Numbered from the stretch's first letter, positions 23,250 through 32,029 are shown. The stretch is DNA of 36,377 bases from Clostridiales bacterium (GCA_022508265.1 JAFLVP010000017.1:1-36377); one strand, 5' to 3'. Numbers and translations: made by a program. Notes: generated from the letters alone by a model not told the origin.

Positions 23250-24758
23250 ATGCAAGAAAATAAAGAGCTTACTGCAGCACAAGAGGAAGAACTGCTTGCC
23301 GAACAGGCGCAAATCCGCCGCGAAAAATTAAAAAAACTTACCGAGGAGGGCAACAACCCCTTCGTAAAGACTTCCTATGCCGTGACGGCGCGCTCGGAGG
23401 AAATTAAAAACTCCTTTGAGGCGCTCGAGGGCAAAGAGGTCAGTATTGCAGGAAGACTTATGTCCCGCAGAGTTATGGGCAAGGCTTCCTTTTCGCATAT
23501 TCAGGACAACGACGGGCTTTTGCAAATTTACGTCCGCCGCGACGACGTGGGCGAAGATAACTACGCCGCTTACAAAAAGGATTACGATTTGGGCGACATA
23601 GTTGGCGTTAAGGGCTACGTATTCAAGACGCAGACGGGCGAGATTTCGGTGCACTGCACACACATAGAAATGCTTTCAAAGTGTCTTCGTCCCCTGCCCG
23701 AAAAGCAGCACGGGCTAACAAACCCCGATATCCGCTACCGTCAGCGCGAGCTTGACTTGATTGTAAATCCCGAAGTCAAAAAGACCTTTGTTATGCGCTC
23801 CAAAATCATAAGCGCAATCCGCGAATATCTTGATAATGCGGGCTTCATTGAAGTGGATACCCCCGTTTTGAACACTCTTGAAATAGGTGCGGCGGCAAGA
23901 CCCTTTAAAACCCACCACAACGCTCTCGATATAGATATGTATTTGAGAATAGAGACCGAGCTCTATTTAAAGAGGCTTGTTGTCGGCGGTTTTGAAAAGG
24001 TGTACGAAGTGGGAAGAATTTTCCGCAACGAGGGCATGGATGCATATCACAACCCCGAATTTACCTCGGTTGAGGTGTACATGGCGTACAAAAACTACTT
24101 CGAGGTAATGGATTTGGTCGAGGATATGTACTCAAAAATTGCACAAAAGGTGTGCGGAGCGACCAAATTTACCTATCAGGGCAAGGAAATAGAGTTCGGC
24201 GGAAAGTGGGCAAGGCTCACCATGAAGGAAGCCGTTAAAAAGTACAGCGGCGCCGACTACGACGAGTGGAAAACCGACGTGGATGCGCGCGAATGTGCTA
24301 AAAAGTTGGGCGTTCAGCTTGAAAACCCCGCCGCAACAAAGGGACAGGTGCTTGCTGCGCTGTTTGACGAGTTCGTTGAGGACAAGCTTATACAGCCCAC
24401 CTTTATATACGACTATCCCGTGGAGAACTCCCCCCTTGCAAAGCGCAAGCCGAGCGACCCCTTGTTTACGGAAAGGTTCGAGTACTTTATCTGCGGTCAC
24501 GAATACGGAAACGCATTTTCGGAGCTCAACGACCCCATCGACCAGAAGCAGAGATTTGTAAATCAGGTTGAGGAAAAGCGCAGACAGGAGCCTAATTGCA
24601 AGGCAGAAGTGGACGAAGAATACGTAACCGCGCTCGAATACGGCTTGCCCCCCACGGGCGGACTCGGGTTCGGCGTTGACAGACTCGTAATGCTTTTAAC
24701 CGACAGCGCAACCATCCGCGACGTGCTTTTATTCCCCACAATGAAACCCAAAAAATAA
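23250..24758 (+). CDS. lysS: Lysyl-tRNA synthetase (class II)
   Basis: 502 residues. An N-terminal OB-fold binds the anticodon (about 65-150: VSIAGRLMSRRVMGKASFSHIQD). The class II catalytic core has motif 2, FRNEGMDAYHNPEFTSVE, and motif 3, GLGFGVDRLVMLLT. The DVLLFPTMKP ending is standard for bacterial LysS. It charges tRNA-Lys in the cytoplasm and shares the greA promoter. yaaO begins 15 bp later. Confidence 0.98.
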   Translation: MQENKELTAAQEEELLAEQAQIRREKLKKLTEEGNNPFVKTSYAVTARSEEIKNSFEALEGKEVSIAGRLMSRRVMGKASFSHIQDNDGLLQIYVRRDDVGEDNYAAYKKDYDLGDIVGVKGYVFKTQTGEISVHCTHIEMLSKCLRPLPEKQHGLTNPDIRYRQRELDLIVNPEVKKTFVMRSKIISAIREYLDNAGFIEVDTPVLNTLEIGAAARPFKTHHNALDIDMYLRIETELYLKRLVVGGFEKVYEVGRIFRNEGMDAYHNPEFTSVEVYMAYKNYFEVMDLVEDMYSKIAQKVCGATKFTYQGKEIEFGGKWARLTMKEAVKKYSGADYDEWKTDVDARECAKKLGVQLENPAATKGQVLAALFDEFVEDKLIQPTFIYDYPVENSPLAKRKPSDPLFTERFEYFICGHEYGNAFSELNDPIDQKQRFVNQVEEKRRQEPNCKAEVDEEYVTALEYGLPPTGGLGFGVDRLVMLLTDSATIRDVLLFPTMKPKK

Positions 24759-24773
24759 AAGGGGAGAGCGGTT

Positions 24774-26114
24774 ATGTACGCATATCACATCTATTCCCGA
24801 CTTAAAAAGCAATCGAGGTTTAATAAAAGCTTTCACGTACCGGGGCACAAGGCGCACGGCGATTTCAAAAACAAATTTACTATTGCGCCTCTCGATATTA
24901 CCGAGCTTTCCTATTCGGACAACCTCGCCTGCCCCGACGGAATAATTGCCGACGCGCAGAAAGACATTGCCGAAATTCTCGGCGCTCAAAAGAGCTATAT
25001 TGTGACGGACGGTTCCTCCTCGGGCGTGCTTTCTATGATTTACGCAGTTAAGGGGAGGGGCACGAAGATAATAGTGCCGAGAAACTGCCATCAGAGTGTG
25101 TGGAATGCGTGCAAAATTTTTAATCTCGAACCGGTTATAGTTCAGGGCGAAAACGAGGACGGGCTTATGACGCCCCCCGCGCCCGAGCTAATTCGCGAGC
25201 TTATAGAAAACGATATAACGATAGGCGCTATGATAGTGACCTCGCCCGACTACTACGGCAGGGTCGCTCCGCTCAAAGAGTATTCTGAAATTTTAAAGAA
25301 AAATAAAAGGCTTTTAATTGTGGACGGAGCGCACGGCTCGCACCTCGCTTTTGAGCAAAACAGGCGGGGATATGCCGGAGTTTACGCAGATTTATGGGTG
25401 GACGGAGCGCACAAAAGCCTGCCCGTTTTAACACAGGGCGCGGTCGTTTCGGTAAACAATAAAGAGCTTATTCCCGCGCTCGAAGAAGGGCTGAATATCT
25501 TCCGCACCACTTCGCCGAGCTATCCCATCATGGCGTCCGTGGAGTACGGAATTAAATTTGTAAAAAACAACGAAAAAGTGTTAACCGACACAATCGAGGC
25601 GGTAAAAGCTTTTCGTGAAAAGTGCGTTTTACCCGTTTTGCCAACGGACGACTGGACGAAAATAGTTGTAGATTTTTCCGCAAAGGGAATTTGCGCGGAC
25701 AAGGCTGCAAAGAGACTTGAAAAGAAGGGATTTTACGCCGAGCTTTCGGACGGAAGATATATAATTTTTTACGTGTCGGTTATGACGACTTTGGCGGAAT
25801 TAAACAGCTTAAATAACGCAATATCCTCCGTAGTTTCCAACAAAAAGCTGAAAGGAACGTATATTGAGCGCCCGTCAATTCCCAAAAACGACCGCACTTT
25901 CAGCTTTCAGTACGCGCTCAAGAGAAAGCGCGAGCTTATCCCCTTTAAAAATGCGGTGGGCAGAATGTGCGCAGAGGGCGCAGGAATTACTCCGCCGTGT
26001 ATTCCCGTAATTGTTGCGGGCGAAATGATAACAAAAGAAGTAATAGAGGTGCTGTCTGCGGCAAAAGCAACTTTTGGTGTTGTAGACGGCAAAATATGGG
26101 TTGTAAAGAGATGA
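24774..26114 (+). CDS. yaaO: Orn/Lys/Arg decarboxylase-family PLP enzyme (YaaO-like)
   Basis: 446 residues, close to Bacillus YaaO and shorter than inducible lysine decarboxylases because the N-terminal wing domain is missing. SFHVPGHKAHGD (19-30), VTDGSSSGVLS (77-87), VDGAHGSH (183-190) and the PLP lysine K214 in VDGAHKSLPVLTQ mark the fold-type I catalytic core. The C-terminal domain keeps EGAGITPPCIPVIVAGE. Likely reaction is decarboxylation of a basic amino acid; the exact substrate is open. Its stop codon overlaps the tmk start (ATGA), the Firmicute yaaO-tmk order. Confidence 0.9.
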   Translation: MYAYHIYSRLKKQSRFNKSFHVPGHKAHGDFKNKFTIAPLDITELSYSDNLACPDGIIADAQKDIAEILGAQKSYIVTDGSSSGVLSMIYAVKGRGTKIIVPRNCHQSVWNACKIFNLEPVIVQGENEDGLMTPPAPELIRELIENDITIGAMIVTSPDYYGRVAPLKEYSEILKKNKRLLIVDGAHGSHLAFEQNRRGYAGVYADLWVDGAHKSLPVLTQGAVVSVNNKELIPALEEGLNIFRTTSPSYPIMASVEYGIKFVKNNEKVLTDTIEAVKAFREKCVLPVLPTDDWTKIVVDFSAKGICADKAAKRLEKKGFYAELSDGRYIIFYVSVMTTLAELNSLNNAISSVVSNKKLKGTYIERPSIPKNDRTFSFQYALKRKRELIPFKNAVGRMCAEGAGITPPCIPVIVAGEMITKEVIEVLSAAKATFGVVDGKIWVVKR

Positions 26115-26731
26115 GAGGCAAATTCGTTACCGTAGAGGGGTGTGAAGGCTCCGGCAAGAGTACCCAGCTTAAATTGCTTGCGGAATATCTTACTTCGATC
26201 GGCGCGGACTTCATTATGACGCGCGAACCGGGCGGAAGCGATATTTCGGAGGATATACGCAAGATAATTTTAAACGGAAAATATAGAGAGATGTGCGACG
26301 AGTGCGAAGCGCTTTTGTACGCGGCGGCAAGGGTTCAGCACCTTAAAGAGGTTGTAGAGCCCGCGCTCAATTGCGGAAAGCTCGTAATCTGCGACAGGTT
26401 TGTAGATTCCTCCTTTGCCTATCAGGGCTATGCAAGGGGGCTCGGCGAGGAATATATTGCCGCAATAAACAATGTTGCACTTGAAAAATATTCTCCCGAC
26501 TTAACCCTTTTTCTCGACATCTCTCCGACGGAAGCGTTCAACAGAAAACACGGCGCAGACGAGGGCGACAGAATAGAGAGCATGGGCATTGAATTTCACG
26601 AAAAGGTCTATGCGGGATACAGGTCGCTTTTGACAAAATACCCCCGAATATGTGCCGTTCAATGCGATGGAAGCAAGTTCGAGACGGCAGAAAACATAAG
26701 GCGCATTTTAAAAGAGAGAAACATAATTTAA
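26111..26731 (+). CDS. tmk: Thymidylate kinase
   Basis: 206 residues; phosphorylates dTMP to dTDP. The P-loop reads EGCEGSGKST (9-18), the DRF motif DRFVDSSFAYQG follows near residue 97, and GDRIES is in the lid region. TREPGG is the dTMP-binding arginine loop. I chose the ATG at 26111, which overlaps the yaaO stop codon, over longer upstream frames. It is followed by a 76-bp gap containing dispersed motif copy D, then holB. Confidence 0.96.
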   Translation: MRGKFVTVEGCEGSGKSTQLKLLAEYLTSIGADFIMTREPGGSDISEDIRKIILNGKYREMCDECEALLYAAARVQHLKEVVEPALNCGKLVICDRFVDSSFAYQGYARGLGEEYIAAINNVALEKYSPDLTLFLDISPTEAFNRKHGADEGDRIESMGIEFHEKVYAGYRSLLTKYPRICAVQCDGSKFETAENIRRILKERNII

Positions 26732-26758
26732 AACACCGAATACAACCGCAAAAAACAC

Positions 26759-26780
26759 AATTGCCCCCTATATATGTGGC
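26759..26780 (+). repeat. Dispersed C-rich motif, copy D
   Basis: AATTGCCCCCTATATATGTG then GCAAATA, in the only sizeable gap of the yaaO-tmk-holB-ricT operon, 27 bp before the holB start. Same orientation as copy C, and the flanks also match (ACA-A-A before, AAATA after). Confidence 0.5.
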
Positions 26781-26807
26781 AAATACCGCATATTTTGCAG
26801 ATTAAAA

Positions 26808-27716
26808 ATGGAAAAACTGATAAAGAGTACAACCGCATACAGAATACTGTCGGGAGACAGGCAGGGAGGCAAGCTCTCCCATGCGTATATGCTGCATTTC
26901 GAAGACGCAAAAAATATGCGCGACGCGTTAAAGCTCTTTGCTCTCGAATTTTTCGGTGCGGAAAAGGGCAGTACGCTTTGTCACAGAATTTTAAACGAAA
27001 GCTATCCCGATTTAAGGGTCTACCCCGAAGCCGGTAAGAAATTTATGGCGGACGGCGCGGCGGAAATTATTGAGGACAGCGCACTCCGCCCCGTAGAGGG
27101 AGATAAAAAGCTGTATATAATCTGCGGGTTCGACACCGCCTCTGCGCTCATACAGAACAAGCTTTTAAAATCCTTGGAGGAGCCGCTTGAAGGCATACAT
27201 TACCTTTTGGGCGTTACCTCGCTTGCGCCCGTGCTCGACACGGTCAAATCGCGCGTAAAGCTGTTGGAGATACCCCCCTTTTCCGAACGGGAAATCTTTG
27301 AAGCGCTTGAAAGGAAGGGTCACAGCGAGCTCAACAGAGAGGCGGCCGCGAGCGCAAACGGATACTTCGGCGCGGCGGAAAATATCGTTGAGGGCGGTTG
27401 GTATTCGGAAATCCGCGCCGCCGCCAAGAAAATATGTTTTACAACCCAAGTTGGCGAAGTTGGGCAAATTGCCGCCGAATTTGGGGATACTAAATATAAG
27501 ACGGAACTTCTCTCCGAAATGCAGAGGCTGTATTTCACGGCATTGACGGAGGGAGGGGAACTTGCGGGGGTCTTAAAAAAACCTGCGCTTATATTTGCGC
27601 TTGAAAAGCTGAACGGCGCAAACGCAGACGTCAGGTTCAACGCCTTTTTTCAGGGGCTGTTGTACGATTTTATGCTTGGCGTCATAGAGGAGAACGATAA
27701 ATGGCAGAAATTATAG
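26808..27716 (+). CDS. holB: DNA polymerase III delta' subunit
   Basis: 302 residues in the clamp-loader family, identified by position (tmk-holB-ricT) and by SHAYML, KLYIICGFDTASALIQNKLLKSLEEP (about 101-126) and the VKSRVKLLEIPPF segment. The P-loop is missing: where GxxGxGK should follow SHAYML the sequence reads HFEDAKNM. The four zinc-binding cysteines of many delta' subunits are also absent, and the SRC motif reads SRV. A non-ATP-binding delta' is compatible with clamp loading, since in E. coli delta' acts as a stator. It overlaps ricT by 16 bp. Confidence 0.85.
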   Translation: MEKLIKSTTAYRILSGDRQGGKLSHAYMLHFEDAKNMRDALKLFALEFFGAEKGSTLCHRILNESYPDLRVYPEAGKKFMADGAAEIIEDSALRPVEGDKKLYIICGFDTASALIQNKLLKSLEEPLEGIHYLLGVTSLAPVLDTVKSRVKLLEIPPFSEREIFEALERKGHSELNREAAASANGYFGAAENIVEGGWYSEIRAAAKKICFTTQVGEVGQIAAEFGDTKYKTELLSEMQRLYFTALTEGGELAGVLKKPALIFALEKLNGANADVRFNAFFQGLLYDFMLGVIEENDKWQKL

Positions 27717-28567
27717 GAGTAACCTTTAAAGAGGGCGGCAAGGTCTATTACTTCGCCCCCGGCAAGGGCAATTATAAACAGGGCAAGGGCGTAATTGTGG
27801 AGACCTCCCGCGGGGTGGAGTACGCAACCGTGGTGATTCCCCGTTCGGAGGTGAGTGACGACAAGCTTGTACTTCCCTTAAAGCCCGTTATTCGTATTGC
27901 AAACGAAAGAGATGAGGCAACTCATCGCAAAAACATCGAGAAAAAGGACGAGGCAATGGCAACCGTGCGCGAAAAAATCGAAAAGCACGGGTTGAATATG
28001 AAGCTCATCGACTGCGAATTTGCGTTCGACGGGGCAAAAGCCATATTTTACTATTCTGCACCCCAGAGAGTGGACTTTCGCGAGCTTGTAAAGGAGCTCT
28101 CCTCCACCTTCCGCATGCGAATAGAGTTGAGACAGGTGGGAATACGCGACGAAATTAAAATTCTCGGCGGGCTTGCACCCTGCGGAAGGGAGTGCTGCTG
28201 TTCAAGCTGTATGCCCGACATTAAGAAAGTTTCCATAAAAATGGCAAAAAATCAGGGTCTTTCCCTGAACCCCGGAAAAATTTCGGGGCTTTGCGGCAGG
28301 CTTATGTGCTGTCTTTCCTATGAAAACGACTACTACGCCGAAGCCTACAAGCGCGTTCCCAAGTTGGGCAGCGAAGTGATCTCGCCCGACGGCAAGGGCA
28401 CGGTCGTAAACGTAAATATGCTCAAAATGCTCGTGCGGGTCAGAATAGAGGACGCGGCAAAGGACAGTATCGTCTATAAAGATTACCCTTTGTCCGAGCT
28501 GAAATTCAAAAAACCCGCTCAGCCCGCCAAGGAAGAAGAGGACGAAACGGAAACCGACGAGTCGTAA
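27701..28567 (+). CDS. ricT: RicT (YaaT), PSP1-domain Fe-S protein
   Basis: 288 residues. RicT forms the Y-complex with RicA and RicF that directs mRNA maturation by RNase Y and promotes sporulation in Bacillus. The PSP1 domain runs from about 60 to 150 (DCEFAFDGAKAIFYYSA, DFRELVKELSSTF). A cysteine-rich segment follows with C161, C165-C167, C170, C198, C203 and C204 (LAPCGRECCCSSC, SGLCGRLMCCLSYE), matching the cluster ligands of the family. The C-terminus is acidic. Its gene overlaps holB, as in Bacillus yaaT. Confidence 0.95.
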   Translation: MAEIIGVTFKEGGKVYYFAPGKGNYKQGKGVIVETSRGVEYATVVIPRSEVSDDKLVLPLKPVIRIANERDEATHRKNIEKKDEAMATVREKIEKHGLNMKLIDCEFAFDGAKAIFYYSAPQRVDFRELVKELSSTFRMRIELRQVGIRDEIKILGGLAPCGRECCCSSCMPDIKKVSIKMAKNQGLSLNPGKISGLCGRLMCCLSYENDYYAEAYKRVPKLGSEVISPDGKGTVVNVNMLKMLVRVRIEDAAKDSIVYKDYPLSELKFKKPAQPAKEEEDETETDES

Positions 28568-28591
28568 AATTAAAAATTTTAATTCAACCAC

Positions 28592-28620
28592 TTTACAGAA
28601 CGGCAAAGTTGTGATATAAT
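28592..28620 (+). promoter_or_regulatory. Promoter of the ferredoxin gene
   Basis: TTTACA (28592-28597), 17-bp spacer and TATAAT (28615-28620). Confidence 0.75.
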
Positions 28621-28630
28621 ATATCAACAA

Positions 28631-28660
28631 GCGCCATAGGGTTGACACCCTTTGCGGCGC
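28631..28660 (+). other. Hairpin in the ferredoxin mRNA leader
   Basis: A two-tier stem: GCGCC (28631-28635) with GGCGC (28656-28660), and inside it AGGGT (28638-28642) with ACCCT (28647-28651). It starts about five bases after the expected transcription start and has no T-run, so it may stabilise the short abundant mRNA rather than terminate. Confidence 0.5.
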
Positions 28661-28687
28661 AGTACGTATTAAAAATGGAGGAAGATT

Positions 28688-28858
28688 ATGGCACACAAAA
28701 TTTCTGACGAGTGCGTAAGCTGCGGCGCATGCGCAGGCACTTGCCCCGTTGAAGCAATTTCCGAAGGTCCCGACAAGTACGTTGTTGATCCCGACGTTTG
28801 CATCGACTGCGGCGCTTGCGAGGATGCTTGCCCTACGGGTGCAATTCACGCTGACTAA
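28688..28858 (+). CDS. 2[4Fe-4S] ferredoxin
   Basis: 56 residues, the clostridial type. Two CxxCxxCxxxCP clusters are complete: CVSCGACAGTCP (9-20) and CIDCGACEDACP (38-49). It carries low-potential electrons between pyruvate:ferredoxin oxidoreductase, hydrogenase, Rnf and similar enzymes. It is a single gene with its own promoter, leader hairpin, GGAGGA ribosome site and terminator. Confidence 0.97.
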   Translation: MAHKISDECVSCGACAGTCPVEAISEGPDKYVVDPDVCIDCGACEDACPTGAIHAD

Positions 28859-28872
28859 TCAAAAAAGGCGAG

Positions 28873-28904
28873 AAAGCGGAGGGGAACTCCGCTTTTTTGT
28901 TTTT
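28873..28904 (+). terminator. Terminator after ferredoxin
   Basis: A 9-bp stem, AAAGCGGAG (28873-28881) with CTCCGCTTT (28887-28895), loop GGGAA, then TTTGTTTTT. Confidence 0.9.
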
Positions 28905-28962
28905 AAAAGGAAATAAAAAGTGCATTTTTGCGTGCGCCTTGTTCTGCGCAGACAGTTATAAA

Positions 28963-29637
28963 ATGATTGAGCTTAAAGAGGGCGAAGTATTAGAGGAGTT
29001 TTACCTCGACAAAAAGATAATACAAAATATAAATTTGTACCGCTTTACTTCCGACAGTATTCTGCTGTCCTTATTTGCGCGCGCAAAATTCGGCGACAAC
29101 GTTGCCGATTTCTGCTCGGGGAGCGGGGTGGTCGGCTTTCATTTTTTGTGTCTGCACCCCGAAATAAACAGCTTGACGCTCTTTGAAATGCAAAAAGAGC
29201 TTGCCGATATGTCAAGGCGCACGGCAGAATTTAACTCTTTCAATTGCGAAATTTTCTGCACGCGGCTGCAGGATATAGGAAGTCAGTTCAACGACAGATT
29301 TTCGCTTATTTTGTGCAACCCCCCGTACGAGCGGGGCGGGTTTGAAAATGCCGTATATGAAAAGGCGGTGTGCAGAAAGGAAATAACACTTACCCTCCCC
29401 GAAATCATAGACGTAGCCTTTTATAAACTCAAATTCGGCGGAAGGGTGGCGCTTTTGAACCGTGCGGACAGGGCGGCAGAGCTTATTTTTCTTTTAAAAA
29501 AGAGAGGGCTTGAGCCCAAGCGTATTCAGTTTGTCAGCGGCGCCGAGGGGGATAAACCCTATATAATAATGGTGGAGGCGGTCAAGGGCGGCAAAGAGGG
29601 AGTGGAAGTACTGCCCACGCTCGTCAACGGGAGGTAA
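28963..29637 (+). CDS. trmN6: tRNA1(Val) adenine-37 N6-methyltransferase-like protein
   Basis: 224 residues of the YabB/TrmN6 class of SAM-dependent N6-adenine methyltransferases. The SAM loop reads ADFCSGSGVVGFHFL (about 48-62), LTLFEMQKELADM is the second motif, and the catalytic NPPY is in LILCNPPYERGG. The substrate in E. coli is A37 of tRNA-Val; here that is by homology. The ATG at 28963 has a poor ribosome site, and an earlier start in the ferredoxin terminator seems unlikely. rsmI follows after 1 bp, as yabB-yabC in Bacillus. Confidence 0.87.
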   Translation: MIELKEGEVLEEFYLDKKIIQNINLYRFTSDSILLSLFARAKFGDNVADFCSGSGVVGFHFLCLHPEINSLTLFEMQKELADMSRRTAEFNSFNCEIFCTRLQDIGSQFNDRFSLILCNPPYERGGFENAVYEKAVCRKEITLTLPEIIDVAFYKLKFGGRVALLNRADRAAELIFLLKKRGLEPKRIQFVSGAEGDKPYIIMVEAVKGGKEGVEVLPTLVNGR

Positions 29638-29638
29638 A

Positions 29639-30442
29639 ATGGTCTACTTCGTGGCAACACCCATAGGTAATTTAAAGGATATAACTCTGCGCGCGCTCGA
29701 AGTTCTGCGCTCTGCAGACGTAATCTACTGCGAGGACACCCGTCACTCAATGGTGCTACTTAACGCATACGATATAAAAAAGCCCTTAAAAGCCTGTCAC
29801 AAATTCAACGAGCGGGAGGCGGCTGAAAAGATAATTTCGGACGCCGTTCAGGGAAAGCAGGTCGCCGTAATTTCGGACGCGGGAATGCCCGTAATTTCCG
29901 ACCCCGGAAACATTGTATGCGAAGAGCTTAAAAAAGCGGGCGTTGAATACACCGTTATACCCGGCGCGAACGCCGCGCTCTCCGCACTTATTCTATCGGG
30001 ACTTACGTGCGACAGATTTACCTTTGTAGGCTTCCTTCCCGACAAGGCTGGAGCACGGAAAGAGCTTCTCCAAAAGTTCAAAACCGTTCAGTCAACCCTC
30101 GTCTTTCACGTCGCTCCGCAGGACATTGCCCCCCACATATGCTCGATTTACGAGGTATTCGGCAACCGCAAGGCGTGCCTTGTAAGGGAGATAACCAAGC
30201 TGCACGAGGAGGCAATTCCCTTTATGCTTGCAGACGGTTTTAACGGCGAAAAGAGGGGGGAGTTCGTGCTTGTTGTAGAAGGCGCGGAAGAGGAGGAAAA
30301 CCCCCTCTGTAAATTGAGCGAAAAAGAGCATATACTCCACTATATGTCGGGGGGAATGAGCAAAAAAGACGCCGTAAAACAGGCGGCAAAGGACAGAGGA
30401 GTAAGCAAGAGCGAGATATACTCGTTTTCGATAGATTTGTAG
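29639..30442 (+). CDS. rsmI: 16S rRNA (cytidine-1402 2'-O)-methyltransferase RsmI
   Basis: 267 residues of the tetrapyrrole-methylase fold. VATPIGNLKDITLRALEVL starts the protein, CEDTRHS follows near residue 31, and ISDAGMPVISDPG (about 78-90) is the SAM-binding loop. The C-terminus GMSKKDAVKQAAKDRGVSKSEIY is a conserved helical tail. It modifies the ribosomal P-site region with RsmH. A GGGAGG site overlaps the trmN6 end. Confidence 0.96.
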   Translation: MVYFVATPIGNLKDITLRALEVLRSADVIYCEDTRHSMVLLNAYDIKKPLKACHKFNEREAAEKIISDAVQGKQVAVISDAGMPVISDPGNIVCEELKKAGVEYTVIPGANAALSALILSGLTCDRFTFVGFLPDKAGARKELLQKFKTVQSTLVFHVAPQDIAPHICSIYEVFGNRKACLVREITKLHEEAIPFMLADGFNGEKRGEFVLVVEGAEEEENPLCKLSEKEHILHYMSGGMSKKDAVKQAAKDRGVSKSEIYSFSIDL

Positions 30443-30465
30443 GCAATAAACAAGAGGAAAAACTT

Positions 30466-31485
30466 ATGAAAAAGAAAGATAAAAAGACAGAAGAATTTCT
30501 CGTCGATAAGATGACGATATACGAGTACGAGGAAAAGCACGTCAAGCGTGAAAACACCAAGGGCGCAACATTTCTTCTTCGCGCGTTCGCCGTTCTCATA
30601 GGCTTGTTCTTCGTGTGGTGTCTGTTCTCTATTTCCAAAGAAATTTGGGAAATCAACGAGTACGCAGGCTACGGTGCAGCGGGCGTTTCGGTTATTATTT
30701 TTATAGTGTTTTACATAGTGCCCGTCGTCAAAGTTTTGAAATCCGACTATTTCGTAACCAACGTAAACTACAAGACGGCTGCAAAGGCAAAGCGCAAAAA
30801 TAAGGCGTTAAGGCGCCAGATTGCCGAAAAAATAGTGGACATCTGCGACAACGTCGCCGGTGTTGGCTGGTACGACGACAGAGTGGTTGCACAGCTGGAG
30901 CGTGGCGTTAAAGCCAACGACGATAAAATTATTAAAGAACAGCTTACAAACCTGTATAAGGGCTCGGTAAAGGCGAGCGCCAAAGAGATTATCTTCAAAT
31001 GTTCTTTAAAATCGGCGGCATACTCCGCGCTTTCGCAGAGCAACAAGACGGACGCAATGCTCGTTGCGGTAGTCAACCTGCAAATGATAAAGGACATTGT
31101 GTTCTTGTACGGCTTCCGCCCGTCGGACGCCAAACTTGTAAAGATTTTCGGCGCGGTGCTCCGCAACTCGTTCGTTGCCTACGGGCTCGGCGGTATGAAA
31201 ATCGGTAACGGAATTGCCCGCACCATGGGCGACGCCGTCAGAGGTATTCCCATTCTCGGCACGGCAATTTCCGTGCTCGTGGACAGCTCGGTGCAAGGCT
31301 TGACGAACGGAACGCTCACGGCGGTTATCGGCTTTCAGACAATTAAATATCTGAATACGGAATACAAACTGCAAAATATTCTGGACGGCGTTGAAGTCCT
31401 CGGAACGGAGCAGGAGTTCACGGAAACGTGTGAAGAGCTCGAAAAGGAGCTCAAAAAGAACAAAAAACTCGCCAAAACGGGTTAA
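30466..31485 (+). CDS. DUF697 (YcjF-like) membrane protein
   Basis: 339 residues. A charged N-terminus (1-33) is followed by two membrane helices (about 36-58 and 66-88). A basic helical stretch (100-125) leads to the DUF697 domain (about 190-320), marked by TDAMLVAVVNLQMIKDIVFLYGFRPS and IPILGTAISVLVDSSVQGLTNG. The family often accompanies GTPases, but none is adjacent here and its function is unknown. It lies 23 bp after rsmI with an AGAGGAA site, so it may be co-transcribed. Confidence 0.82.
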   Translation: MKKKDKKTEEFLVDKMTIYEYEEKHVKRENTKGATFLLRAFAVLIGLFFVWCLFSISKEIWEINEYAGYGAAGVSVIIFIVFYIVPVVKVLKSDYFVTNVNYKTAAKAKRKNKALRRQIAEKIVDICDNVAGVGWYDDRVVAQLERGVKANDDKIIKEQLTNLYKGSVKASAKEIIFKCSLKSAAYSALSQSNKTDAMLVAVVNLQMIKDIVFLYGFRPSDAKLVKIFGAVLRNSFVAYGLGGMKIGNGIARTMGDAVRGIPILGTAISVLVDSSVQGLTNGTLTAVIGFQTIKYLNTEYKLQNILDGVEVLGTEQEFTETCEELEKELKKNKKLAKTG

Positions 31486-31502
31486 TATAAGAAAGTTGAT
31501 GA

Positions 31503-31546
31503 AAAGCGCGTTGCGACCACGGTCGCAACGCGCTTTGCTTAATTTT
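31503..31546 (+). terminator. Terminator after the DUF697 gene
   Basis: A perfect 15-bp stem, AAAGCGCGTTGCGAC (31503-31517) with its complement (31522-31536), has a 4-nt loop and is followed by GCTTAATTTT. Confidence 0.8.
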
Positions 31547-31591
31547 CCACGTATTCAATTATATCGCTCACAATAAAATAAAGCCTTATTG

Positions 31592-31620
31592 TTGACAATA
31601 GTCATAAATTAGACTATAAT
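31592..31620 (+). promoter_or_regulatory. Consensus promoter of the 121-residue unknown gene
   Basis: TTGACA (31592-31597), 17-bp spacer and TATAAT (31615-31620), a perfect sigma-A promoter 29 bp upstream of the start codon. Confidence 0.85.
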
Positions 31621-31648
31621 TTAAATATATCACGAAGGGAGGAAGGAA

Positions 31649-32014
31649 ATGAATAAGTTCACGTTAATTTTGGGGGAGACAAGTCCCTATTTGCCGGGTG
31701 GCAAATGGACGGAGTATGAAGTGGAGCTGTCAGACGGAAAAATGATTTGCACTCCCAAAAAAGACGCCGAAAAAAGTTATGAAATCAGTCTTTCGGAATT
31801 TCAAACGGCGGAATTCGGCATAGGCAGCGGAAATCTTTGGTTACAGTGCAAGCTGACAAGGGGATGTTTGGTTTTCTGTTCTCCGAGAAAGAGCTGGAAA
31901 TCAGAAGAAGCCACGAAATTGATTGACGCTATAAACAGCGTATGTCCGATAAAGGATATGAAAGCGTATAAACAATACACCGGACCGTTTTTCTTTATTC
32001 ACATGTTTAAATAA
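31649..32014 (+). CDS. Small protein of unknown function, PH-like in appearance
   Basis: 121 residues, no signal peptide or membrane helix. The first 80 residues alternate polar and hydrophobic positions as in a beta barrel (KFTLILGET, EYEVELSDGKMICTPK, YEISLSEFQTAEFG, LWLQCKLTRGCLVF), followed by a helix EEATKLIDAINSV. The pattern resembles bacterial PH-like domains, but this is only a shape argument. A GGGAGGAAGG site and a perfect promoter point to solid expression as a single gene. Confidence 0.75.
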   Translation: MNKFTLILGETSPYLPGGKWTEYEVELSDGKMICTPKKDAEKSYEISLSEFQTAEFGIGSGNLWLQCKLTRGCLVFCSPRKSWKSEEATKLIDAINSVCPIKDMKAYKQYTGPFFFIHMFK

Positions 32015-32029
32015 GATTGTAATAAAATT

